Shown: one piece after another, positions 48,414 through 58,733 of the stretch
Position numbering within the stretch: position 1 is the first letter of the stretch
Layout of the letters: the number at the start of each line of letters is the position of its first letter
Origin: Zarea fungicola
Taxonomy: Eukaryota; Ascomycota; Sordariomycetes; Hypocreales; Cordycipitaceae
Length of the DNA stretch: 64,000 nucleotides
Reading direction: 5' to 3'
Assembly (NCBI GenBank): GCA_900169235.1
Contig: FWCC01000127.1
Span: forward strand, 22,187 to 86,186
Program-made: the position numbers and the translations under genes
The notes under the pieces: generated by a model
The model's database searches: none
What the model was told of the DNA's origin: nothing
The model's input: the letters and a program-made list of their open reading frames with translations, nothing else

Positions 48414-49984
48414 GCTACCATGTGGTTGGTGGTGGTGTAGACGGTGTATATAGCCGAAGACTTGTTACGCAAAGGCGGCCAAACTAGGAGATCGCCGCTG
48501 GGTTTGCTTCTTCAACATATATTATGACTTGAAACTTCTGTCAAGACTTTTTACATGAGAATGAAAATTTCTTCCCCTTTTTGTAATTTCTTTTTCTTTT
48601 CTTTTTTCTTGTCTGTTTAAAATCATCAAAAGTTAGACAGCGTAGCACTCTTCGGCCAACGTTCAGCGACAAGGCTAGTTTTGCGTTTCGGACGCCTGTA
48701 AATGGATAATGCAGGTCTTGGGAATTTGAATTAAGAAAAATCAATTCAGGAGAAAGAAAGCGTAATAGTAATAAAATAAAACTATGCCAAGTGTCGGTAG
48801 TCCTAAGCCAAGGATGTACGCAATCCAATATGCACAGCCAGTCATTTGCGAAAATACCAATGAAGCAATTTGATATATATATTTTCTCGAGTTACTGGTA
48901 AAAGTGGTAGCACTGCATCTCCCGGCCATAGCCGAAGCCAATCCTACCTGCGTACTGCGTACTGCATACTGCATACACTCCTACAAAGTCAGCCATGTTC
49001 CAGTTCGGAGCTGTGGTTACAATACCGTAGTTGCTCATAACTACTGCCCAGGTGTATAAATCGCCCCTCCAAGTGCTAAAAGCGTTAGGATTTGCATGTG
49101 TAGGTTGGTGGTTTTAGGTGCTCGCAGAAGCGGAGTCGGACCTCGGCCAACGCGGCTGCTTGTCAGGCTGCTTATTCTTGTTCACTGAGCCGTGGTAGGA
49201 CAGCTTCAAACGTCTACGTCACATCATACCAGCGATCAAATTCAGCGTCACTATACAACAAAATCATTTTAAGCACCAAATATACACCAATTTACAGCTC
49301 CAGATACAGCAACGTGCCCGTACAACTGCCATGGCCCCCGTGGAGGCAGCGCCAGCGGCCAGCGGAGTCGCGACGGCTTCAGTGATGCAGCTCGCCTGGG
49401 ACCGGCATTTTCCTCACAGCGCATCCACGACGCACCCCGTCTTCTTTACAGATCGTCTGCGACGGTCACCGATATCAGCGGCGCCAGATGGGCTGAACAG
49501 CCCAGTCGCTCATGGATACATTTATCAGGACGGACAAAGGCAGGCAGACAGTGCGGGGAACCTACCAAAATTATAGGCAGACGGGTGAGGAATCTGGGAG
49601 GGCACGCGCGGCTCCGATTACACTGTACATGATTGAATAAAGTTTGACCGAGGCATCATGGATGACCATTCTTCCAATATACAAGTTCCCTAGGCTACAC
49701 ATTCACATAAGTTGGGGAAAGCATAGCTTATTTCCAGCATCAGATTTTGAGGGAGACAATGAACAAAGGAACTCGCCCGAGTATGGAACAAATGAGGACA
49801 CGAATAAGAATACAGAAACGCCAGTACCAAAAAAAAACACGAGCGCTGAAATGCTCCATCGGCGTGCGACGCCAAACATGCAAATATACAGAATACCCAT
49901 TTTAAAACCTTGTCCACATGGACATGACCATGACCATGACCATGACCATGACCATGACCAACACCCACCATATGCTTCCCTTGG
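48414..49984. other. Intergenic; possible short ORF at 49331-49576
   Basis: 3' flanks of the eqolisin and SNARE genes. An 81-codon plus-strand frame at 49331 has a good start context (ACTGCCATGGCC) and an A/C-rich leader, but no recognisable product. The hexamer repeat at 49923 is listed separately. Confidence 0.5.
49923..49959. repeat. (CATGAC)6 microsatellite
   Basis: Six perfect copies of the hexamer, 26 bases beyond the SNARE stop codon, in its presumed 3' UTR. Confidence 0.9.
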
Positions 49985-50790
49985 CTAACTCTTGACTGAA
50001 ATGACAATGACAAGGATAATGACCAAAACGACTAGACCGAGCAGGCCCATGAGCTTGATATTCTTCCACCACATTTGGCGCTTGAGGCCGCGACTGCGCA
50101 CACGAAAGTCGCGTGCGCTGCTGCCAAGCCGGTCCGTCTTGTCAACGAGCAGATCCAGGCGCTCGCCGCGCTCGAGGAGGCTCTCAATGTTCTTGGTCAT
50201 GATGCCACGCACATCGTCAATCTCGCGCCGCGCGTTGCCAATGGCGTCGCTCTGGCCGCCGCTCGTGGTGCCATAGTCCACCATGAGGGTCTTGAGCGTG
50301 CCGTTGAAGGAGCCGGCGCCGTAGTTGGGCATGTCGGAAAAATCGCTCGTCTCGGGAAACTCGGAGAAGAAGCGCCGGCGCACCTCGACCAGGTAGCCAA
50401 AGGGGACGCGGCGACCGAGGGCGGCGTCGGCAATGACGAGAAAGGTCAGGCCGCCGGCCGCGGGGTGGTCCGGGTGCTCCGAGGGCGCCTCGGCTATGTA
50501 GTGAATCTGGTTGCTACCGTGCGTGTACGTGAGCTTCTGCGGCTTGTTGTGCTCGATTTTCGGGAGGATGAGGGAGGCCAGCGACGAGGCCTGGGATGAG
50601 GCCGAGGTGGTGCATTCCGCGAGAATGGTGGTTTTGTGTGCGATGCAAGAGCTGTATGATTCAAAAGACGAGATTTTTTGTTAGCTATAGAGCTGCCAAG
50701 GGAGGCATTGCAACGAGTTTGCAAGTCAGGCACAAAGATGGGAAATGCGTACTAGAGCAACGGCGTTGCAGGCGTCGATGAGGAAGCCAT
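49985..50790 (-). CDS. Longin-domain R-SNARE (synaptobrevin/VAMP7-like)
   Basis: Two exons (50790-50753, 50651-49985; intron 50652-50752) give 234 residues. An N-terminal longin domain (LLYSCIAHKTTILAE, KLTYTHGSNQIHYIAEAP, FLVIADAALGRRVPFGYL) is followed by the coiled-coil SNARE motif. The central layer Arg lies in SLLERGERLDLLVDKTD. A single C-terminal anchor follows a WWKNIK basic step (GLLGLVVLVIILVIVIS). It is tail-anchored on endosomal or vacuolar membranes and drives fusion with Q-SNAREs. It is likely the fungal Nyv1/VAMP7 counterpart; which of the two names applies cannot be settled here. Confidence 0.9.
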
Positions 50791-51385
50791 GGCTGCGCTG
50801 TGGGTTGATGGTATCACAATCTATCCGGATTTCGTTTCGGTGGCGGTGAATCCTCCTAGCGCATGCGGTTTAGGTTGGTGCGACGGGGAAAACGCATCAA
50901 AGAGAGAAAGCCGATGATGATTAGGATGGCGAGGACAGGACCAGTAGCTGAGAAGGAAAGTGGTGCGACGACAATGACGCAGCTGTGATGATTCTGGCTC
51001 TGCTAGGCGATACCTTGGTACAAAGACACAATGGGGCAACACGTGCTGCAGGCAGCCACAGCCACAGGTACCTGCTTACCAGGCGACAAAGTGCCTGAAT
51101 AACTACAGGTACCCAAATACCTATAGTAATAGTACAGAGTACAGCGGCCTGAAAGCTGGTGCCACGATTGCGGGGCAGTGTGGCGTTGATCTGGCCATAC
51201 AGGGGCTGAGCTCGCCTCCTTCACCATGTCCATGGAAATTTCATGCCAAAATTTCAAGATACTGACACCGTGACGCTGCGTTTGGTTTGATGCATAGTTA
51301 CAACAACGGCATTTCAACTGCTTCAACAGACCGCCGACTTAACGTTCTGGATATGAAGCACATACGCTCTTGAGACGCACTGGTC
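50791..51385. other. Divergent promoter region of SNARE and SUV3 genes
   Basis: 595 bases between the two start codons. GGTACC/AGGTACCTG-type short motifs recur near 51065-51120. No gene seen. Confidence 0.5.
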
Positions 51386-53797
51386 ATGATAGGCGTTGCC
51401 CGCGGACGGGTCTGCACCAGCCAGATCCCTGTCCACTCTGCATATAGGAGATGCCTCGCAACCATCGCTCCCCAATGTCACAAGGAGCCTCAAGTCAAAG
51501 TCAAACGCCATCGGGTCACCGTAGAGAACCTAGGCGACACGGCTGTGCCAAATGTCTCCAATAGCCAAAAACCCAGGCAAATAATACCCAGAGCCGATTC
51601 GGTATGCGCTCACACCCCAAACTCATCCTCCATGACCGACCGGCTGACGCTTCCTGCTGCATAGATTGGGCAAGGCCATGACCCACGCTCAAGATTGATA
51701 CTAGACACCAAAAAATACAGAGGCCGCCATGGTGTTTTTCGGTCTACAGTCATCCATCGTCTACAGTTTGTCCTGCAGCAGCAGCTCAGCTCCAGCCAGT
51801 TTGCCCAGGGTGGCATCAGTGAGGATGAGCTCCAAAGACAGGGCGTCGAGTTTATGAACGCCATTGACCATGCATTCTCACTTGCTGAGAAGAACATCAC
51901 CCGCCGCGACAAGAACCCCTTGTTCTGGAACCTGCGCGACGCCTTTATCCAGAGAGATATCAAGGGCCTTCAGAAAGAGATCCAGTACGCCTTTCAGTCA
52001 TTCGTCACCCAGCAGCGCTTCTCCAAGGGAGTCGAGGAAAGTCAGGCCAAGATTCTAAATCTCCAGTTTCCTCACGAGTGGTTTCCTGCCACGCGCAGCA
52101 TGCAGCGCAAGATTCACGTCCACGTCGGACCCACCAATTCGGGCAAGACCTACAACGCCCTCAAGGCCCTCGAGGCATCCAAGCGCGGCGTCTATGCTGG
52201 ACCCTTGAGACTGCTCGCCGCAGAGGTATACCACCGTCTTCGCGCAAAGGGCCTCCCCTGCGCACTCATCACCGGTGAAGAAGTCCGCATCCCCGACGAC
52301 ACGGATCAGTACTTTTCTAGCTGCACCGTCGAAATGGTTCCCCTCAACAAGCAATTCGATGTCGCCGTCATTGACGAAATCCAGATGATTGGAAACGCCG
52401 AGCGCGGAAATGCCTGGACCACAGCCCTACTTGGCGTGCAAGCCAAGGAGGTTCATGTTTGCGGCGAAGAGCGAACCGTCTCCTTGATTGAATCACTCTG
52501 CGCAACAATCGGCGATGAATGCATTATCCACCGCTATGAGCGCCTCAGTCCCCTCAAGACCATGTCTACCGCCGTCGAGGGCAAGTATGACCGATTGCAA
52601 AAGGGCGATGCCATTGTCGCCTTCAGCCGCGTCTCCCTCCACGCACTCAAGCGCCAAGTCGAGCAGGAAACCGGTCGCAGGTGCGCCATCATTTACGGTA
52701 CCCTGCCCCCAGAAGTTCGCGTCCAGCAGGCCGCCCTCTTCAACGACCCAAACAACGACTACGACTTTGTCGTCGCCAGTGACGCCATTGGCATGGGCTT
52801 GAATCTCGAAATCCGTCGCGTCATCTTTGAGTCGGTCCACAAATTCGATGGTTTTCAACATCGCATGCTGTCCGTTCCCGAGCTCAAGCAGATTGGTGGA
52901 CGCGCTGGACGCTATCGTTCCGCCCAGCAGGCTCAGAACGAGGATGCCAACACCAACGCCAACCTTTTGCCAGAGGCTACGGCCCCCGCCACAATCGCGG
53001 CCGAGACCAAAATTGGCTACGTGACAACCATGGATCGAGCAGACCTGCGCGCCGTTACCAGAGCTTTTCAGCACAAAGTGGACGATATCAAGCATGCCTA
53101 CATCCAGCCCCCACCAAGTGTCATTGAGCGCTTCGCCTCATATTTCCCCCCTGACACGCCACTCTCATTTATTCTCATGAGAATCAAGGCCGCTGCCACA
53201 GTGAACCCGCAGTTTCAGCTCAGCCTCAGCGGCGCCGCTTTGGAGATCGCAGACATTATCCAGGATCTCCCCTTGTCCATATACGATCGACTCACAATCT
53301 GCCACATGCCCATCTCGCTATCCAGCGAGGGCTCCATAGACGCCCTCAAGGCCATGGCCAGGGTCGTCGCCAACAACGAAGCAGGCGAACTGCTCTCCAT
53401 CAAGGAGATTCCCCTCGAGGTCCTCGATCTCCAGCTCACAGAGCTCTCGGGCAAGGCCGCGACTGACTACCTCTACAAGCTCGAGCTGCTGCACATGACG
53501 CTCAATGGCTACATTTGGCTGTCCTACCGCTTCACCGGCATGTTTCGCAGCCACGACCTGGCTTTCCATGTGCGACGGCTCGTCGAGGAAAAATTAATTG
53601 ACTCGCTGGAAAAGCTCAACTTTACAGACGAGGAGCTGCTATCTCTCCGCCAGCGAAAGAGGCGCCAGGCAAGGGCCGCCAAGTTGAGGGAAAAGGTTGC
53701 GGCCGATGCGGACACTGAGTCAGCCCGCGATGGTGCCATCTTGGATGCTGTACAAGCAACAGCAGCACTTGGAAGACAAGATGAGGCAACTGTGTAA
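51386..53797 (+). CDS. SUV3: Mitochondrial ATP-dependent RNA helicase SUV3
   Basis: Two exons (51386-51601, 51665-53797; intron 51602-51664, GTATGC donor, CTGAC branch) give 782 residues. Exon 1 supplies a mitochondrial presequence (SAYRRCLATIAPQ); without it the frame stops at a TAG that is the intron's last three bases. Helicase motifs are Walker A GPTNSGKT (~227), PLRLLAAEV, ITGEEV, Walker B DEIQ (~309), SDAIGMGLNL and QIGGRAGR. The C-terminal part ends in a Lys/Arg-rich helix (LRQRKRRQARAAK). SUV3 unwinds RNA for the mitochondrial degradosome. The ATG at 51695 would give a shorter protein lacking the targeting signal. Confidence 0.93.
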
Positions 53798-54045
53798 ATG
53801 TAAAAAGTATAACACATTGTATTATTAAACGGGAAAAAATGGGGCAGGACACTGTATCAATTCATATATAGACAATGAGCCAGACGGGGCGGGACTTTGC
53901 GCCATGTATAATATACGAAAATAGACTCTTGGATATAATTTCTCAAACAAAAATTAAAATAAGCAGGCTACTCTAATAATAAATTGATATCTAGTCTTTT
54001 AGTACAAGAAGCGATCAATGACGGACTGTCACAATATACAACGAC

Positions 54046-54714
54046 TCAGTACTGGAACTCTTGGTGGTGTAGCCTCGCCCAGGTCTTAAAATCCATGGCT
54101 GGATTGCCCGTATAAAGCCTTATATTGTCAACACCTTCCCGATATTTTGGGGATTCTAAAGCCCTGCCTCGGCTCCTCGCTGATCTCGACATGCCTGCGC
54201 CATTCTTGATCTGCACTGATCGTCCAATCGTATTGGCGATGATCTCGACTGCCTCTCTCTCACATAACAGTTTCGGACCATACAAGTAAATTAATTGCTG
54301 GCCTTTCTTTGGACCGTGTACCAGGACTGACGCCGCAACACGACCAATGTCTTCCGCGCTGATCCAGTCAAGCGCCCTGCCACTTCCGTTCATGAATATC
54401 CTGCCTGCCTGCAGAGCGTACTTGTACCGGAAAGAGTTGGTCGCAAAGGCGCCTGCTCTCAGCGCGGCATAGTTACCGGGTCCAAAGACTTCCTCGGGGC
54501 TGAGCTCGGCCTTTGCATGGTGGTAAGGGATGCCCGCTGAGGCAGGGATCCGGTGTCGGTCGCCCTGAATGGTAAAGCTGCTTAAAAAGATGACGAATTC
54601 AATGCCACCAAACACTAGCACACATATGCATGGTGGAAGTGAAAGCTTAAATAACGTCGATGCCAACAGTTTATCATGTCTAGCTGGCTGGGTATTAGCT
54701 GCCTTAATATTCAT
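54046..54714 (-). pseudogene. Truncated NmrA-like / NAD(P)-binding family protein
   Basis: The open frame has 222 codons, but only from VFGGIEFVIFLSSFTIQGD onward does it match an NmrA-like protein. The N-terminal GxxGxxG nucleotide-binding half is absent and the first ~37 codons look like non-coding sequence, with an intron-like GTGCTAG just before the match. Downstream parts (GNYAALRAGAFATNSFRYK, LDWISAEDIGRVAASVL, YGPKLLCEREAVEII) are well preserved. The kinase gene lies only 113 bases upstream, so there is no room for the missing half. It is probably a gene remnant, or its 5' exons are unrecognisable. Confidence 0.6.
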
Positions 54715-54827
54715 CCCTTGTCCTTCTTCGCGCTAGCTGTATTGTTCTGCAGACTACGTTAACTCTACTATCATGCGTCATACCTCACATGATCGAAAAT
54801 GAATTGTCTCTCATCCTATAAGAATCA

Positions 54828-56555
54828 TTAGTCTAGAAAAAATTTAAACAGGTAAGTCTTCGGTTGGATATAACAGACATCTGTTAGTCTTCTAGGTATC
54901 ATGAACCTATATTTTTGATCACTCGCCCGCTGTACTGCAATCACAGCCTTGAATAACTCGCCGAGATGGAGCTGTAGATCCCGCAGAGCCAGTTTATACG
55001 ACGGGCAGGTTTCCCAAAGCCAATTGTGCATCTCGTTGGCAGCAGCCTCAAGCTCCCCTCTCTCTAGAGCTGACGCCAGTTCGTGAATACCCTCCTCTGC
55101 AGCTGCGCTTAAATTGCTGCTGCATGTATTTGCTTGTTGCGCCACCGCAAGGGTTGTATCGTGATTCACGTCCAAGTTCCTGCTTCGAGAAGTTGACTTT
55201 ATGCTTCTCATGACGTCCTCATCTTTGTCTCGAATATCCTCCCATTGTCGCAGAGCATTTGCCGTAGGTAGCCGGCGCTCTGGCGCTGCTTGAAGCATAC
55301 TGTTGATCCAATAAATGACAGGTTTTAAAGTGCTGTGTTTTGGTTGCTGTATTATGCCTTCGTGGATCGACTTCACCGAGAGTAACAGGTTCTCCCCATC
55401 ATGAAAGCATGGCAGTTTTCCGGATCCAAGCGACTGCTTTACTTCTCGTGCACGCTCGTGGCGAAATTGTAGAAGCCTTGGATATCCATATGCTGACCAA
55501 ACAGCCAGTTCGCTATACACGCAACCCAGAGACCATATGTCAACAGCTTGTGTAACACCCTGTCGGTCGACCGCAATATCTGCTGCCCAACACTCTGGCG
55601 CCCCTATTCGAGCTCTATGTATTAGATGATGTTCAAACACTCTCAGCTCTAGCTTACCGTAAATTCTAGTGCCGCTTGCATCCCAAACTCGAATCTCTTC
55701 TGGCGACTCTGGTACTGATCTGAATTGACTGAGACCAAAATCAGCAATTTTGAATGTCGCATCGGACGCAGATAAATCTCTGCCTGATATAACTAAGATG
55801 TTGCTTGGAGTGATGTCTTGATGCCATCTGAAAACCAAATTAGCGACTTGTCTCGAGCTGGAAACCATCACTCACCCGAGCTTCGCTTCACCATTATCTT
55901 CCTGTGGAATTCTATGCAAAGCAGATATAGCGTTGCTGAGTTGAAGAAGCCTGCTCCATAGTCGCAGCATATCTCTCTCTGTCGTCGGTGGTGGGTTCTG
56001 TTGCATATACAGCTCCAAATTTCCTCGGTCGGCGTGTTCTAGAAACAACCCAAAAGTGTCGTTATTGTGAATGCTACCTATGCAACGAATAATTGCAGTA
56101 GGCCATTCAGAATACCTTGAGAGATACTGGAATGCTCGGAGTTCGGCAGCGTAATATACTTCCGCGCTGCGGCCATGAAAGAGCTTCAAGGCATACGGCT
56201 TCAGTGTGTGCAAAGCAGAATTCAGCTCCTCAGGCAGCAGAAGGTAGTTCTCATGAAAAATCGCTTTATCAACAATTGAGCAGCCTCCCACGTCGAGATA
56301 TTCTCTGCTTTTGATAGGTAGAATATATTGTTGTGGCAGGCTCAACTCTTCCCCAAGCCTCAACGGCTCAGTGCAGAATTTCCATTGTTCTTCGTAAAAC
56401 CGCGGCCAGAGGTCTGCCTCGTCAAAAGGGAAAGTTTGGGCATCTTTTCTAACGGGAGTTGGTGATCTCGAAAGCCCGCATGCGGCGAAATAGCTTGGAA
56501 CAGGCCCATTCGTCCAATAGACAGCAATATACAGAGTATCTTCGGGCAGGTCCAT
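54828..56555 (-). CDS. Protein kinase (fungal Ser/Thr type), possibly the C-terminal part of the upstream gene
   Basis: Three exons (56555-55876, 55827-55658, 55603-54828; introns 55828-55875 and 55604-55657) give 541 residues from the ATG at 56555. Kinase landmarks are a glycine-rich segment VGGCSIVDKA (~89), ATP Lys124 (YALKLF), Glu138 (AAELRAFQYL), the catalytic loop HQDITPSN (Asp231), DFG at 256 and GTRIYGAPECW formed by splicing. HRD is HQD, as in several fungal kinases; all catalytic residues are present. A helical tail of about 190 residues follows. The upstream ORF ends in another frame and overlaps this one by 196 bases, so the two may be one gene broken by a frameshift. It opposes the NLR gene. 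Confidence 0.8.
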
Positions 56556-58603
56556 CGGATCATAACGCGTGCCACATCAGGCGGGATTAAATAAGCAGAT
56601 AAAATTTGCAGAAGACAGCTTTCATGGGATGGCACTTTCCAAAATTCTTTAACCGCGTCCTGTGGGAAGAAGGATGCCTGCATATCAAACATTGGACCGG
56701 TCAGGCCAGAGAGTTTAAGTTCAGCAGCCCAGTTGTAGAACTCATGAGTCAGCCAGAGACTTCTCTCATCCATGGAAACCGCAAGACTCGGGACAGATGT
56801 GAAATCTTGTGCCCATTGACTATGCTCTGGCAACGTGGGAAACAAGAAGTGTTGTAAAACTCCCAGCTTCCAATCTCCCGCAACAGACTCGTCATTGGAC
56901 AGCCTATGCCACACAAGCAATGCAAGCGAGCTGAATCTCAGCTCTTTTTTGTATTCACGAAGTCGTGTGAGCACTGCAATCAACTCTGATAGACGTTCTA
57001 GCTTCATAACACGATCCAGGCTTTCCAGTCGAGTCATGGTATTGACCAATATGCCTCCTTGTCCAATAACCGAGATATCTAATCTCTCTGTGCGTCGTCG
57101 CTTAACTCTAGAGAGCCTCAGGGCAGTCAGTGCCTTTAGTTTGTTTGATATGCTCCATAAATCCATGACAAGCTTTAGCTCTTTTTCTGCCCATTCGTAG
57201 TCACCCTTCTGTATGTAGACATCTGCAACAGCCATCCTGCAGTAGGCCTCTGATATTGGGCTCGGTGGATCCGAGGCGAGTATGCTTTGAATTACTCCTT
57301 GACCACATGCAATGGCTTCCTCGTCTCTACCAAGGGCACTAAAGCTCCTAACAATCTCCGCCATAAGTCGCGTGCGCGTCGAGGGGCTAAGTTTTCTGAA
57401 ATTCACTATTATACCATTGCAATCCACGAAATATTTAAGGAGCAAGTCAACGGCAGTCTGGTATTGCTTGGCACAACAGAATGACGCTGCCAGTGAGCCA
57501 AGTACAGGCATCGGAAGTGGAAGTGTTTGCTCTGGACGGGAGTTGATTAAGACCTCAAGCGTTATGTCCATTGTAGAGCTATTCCCGCCATAAGCTACCT
57601 GACAGTGTCGCAATTGTTCGTTCAGTTTTGAGTATTTTCCGAGATATGGTTGCACTTCAGCTAGCACGAAGATTCCTTTGCGTTGCCACCGCCACACCTC
57701 TGTGAGCAGTTCGTGCGAGTCTAGAGCAGAGTCGACATTATATTGGAGTCCCGGCTGCTCCCGTTGTATTGCAGTGGCAAAATCAAAAAGTGTATGAATG
57801 ATTTTGGACGAGTGCACTGATTCATTCTCAGACGAAAGAGAAGGAATCCTTGGTGGCAAGAGGCCGCAAAGAGCTGCGTAAAATCCAACACGGACCAGGT
57901 CTGATCTGAGAAATTGATGTCAGCGTTGGAAAGGTCACGGGAGTTTGCTTACTTACAATGACAGAATATTTTGGCCGATGTTCGACAGGTTTGTCGTACT
58001 GACATATGGCAAGATGCAGGTTTTTAGTATCTCTTTACTGTTAGCTGCCAAAACAGTCTGGAGTGGTTCGATGTACGGGGGTATGCCAGCGAAGGTTGCA
58101 ACAACCCGGTACACTGCCGCCGCGAGAGTTTCGTCAGGAAAGTCCCGCCGGATCTTACTTTGCCAGGAAGTGTCCAGTTTAATGTATGTAAGGTCATTTT
58201 CCTCCTCTAAGATAAGGATCCGTTCTCGGAACAGCTCATTATTCTCATCACATGTGAGAACGTGGCAGTCCAGGTCAAAGCTGTTCTTAATCAAATCATG
58301 CTCATATTGAAAGCCCAGATGTTGATAGTCGAAGAAGGACGTTTTTGGCAATAGAATAGACCTGACTTTGCGACGCTCTGTGTTAGTTGGCGGGCGAAAA
58401 GCCAGCTCGTTCGTGGACGACCAAAGTCCTGGGTGGCTTCGCTGAAACGTGTCTGAGAGCATAAATGCAGGCACTCGACCAGGGTGAATACTAGCCAGCC
58501 TTAGACACAGCTCTGTCGCTAGCTGCGACAGACCTGTACCATCGCCAAAATGAAGATCCAAAGGCCGGCCATCAATGTCTTCAAAAATTAGAGGTTCATT
58601 CAT
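56360..58603 (-). CDS. Unknown multi-domain protein, probably the N-terminal part of the kinase gene
   Basis: Two exons (58603-57958, 57906-56360; intron 57907-57957, GTAAGT donor) give 730 residues if the frame is followed to its stop. I recognise no family. Residues 1-215 start MNEPLIFEDIDGRPLDLHFGDG, which resembles the ubiquitin-like leader of some fungal STAND-associated proteins. Residues 250-600 look all-helical and TPR-like (DEEAIACGQGVI, EAYCRMAVADVYIQKGDYEWAEKELKLVM). The last ~65 residues after IPPDVARVM are probably out of frame, because the overlapping frame (MDLPEDTLYIAVYW...) is far more protein-like. The start at 58603 was preferred to 58657 because the extra residues look non-coding. 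Confidence 0.65.
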
Positions 58604-58733
58604 CTTGTGAATGATGAGGATATAAAAAATGCGAGAATAGATCTTGCCCCACTGCAAACTTCGTTGTGATGCTGTATTTGTCGAGCATCGGTTTTATGTC
58701 CTAGTACTCACTGGTCCCCCACTGGTGGTGTAA
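58604..58733. promoter_or_regulatory. 130-bp bidirectional promoter of the kinase/NLR pair
   Basis: The two start codons at 58603 (minus) and 58734 (plus) are separated by only 130 bases, so transcription signals for both must be shared or overlap the coding starts. A TATAAAAAATG-like element at 58621-58631 may serve one of them. Confidence 0.55.

Noticed and set aside
49923..49959. The His/Gly-alternating open frame across the CATGAC repeat as a real protein
   Set aside because: It is a microsatellite translation lying in the 3' flank of the SNARE gene.
51695..53797. SUV3 starting at the internal ATG 51695
   Set aside because: Upstream exon 51386-51601 joins in frame through a good intron and provides the mitochondrial targeting sequence expected for SUV3.
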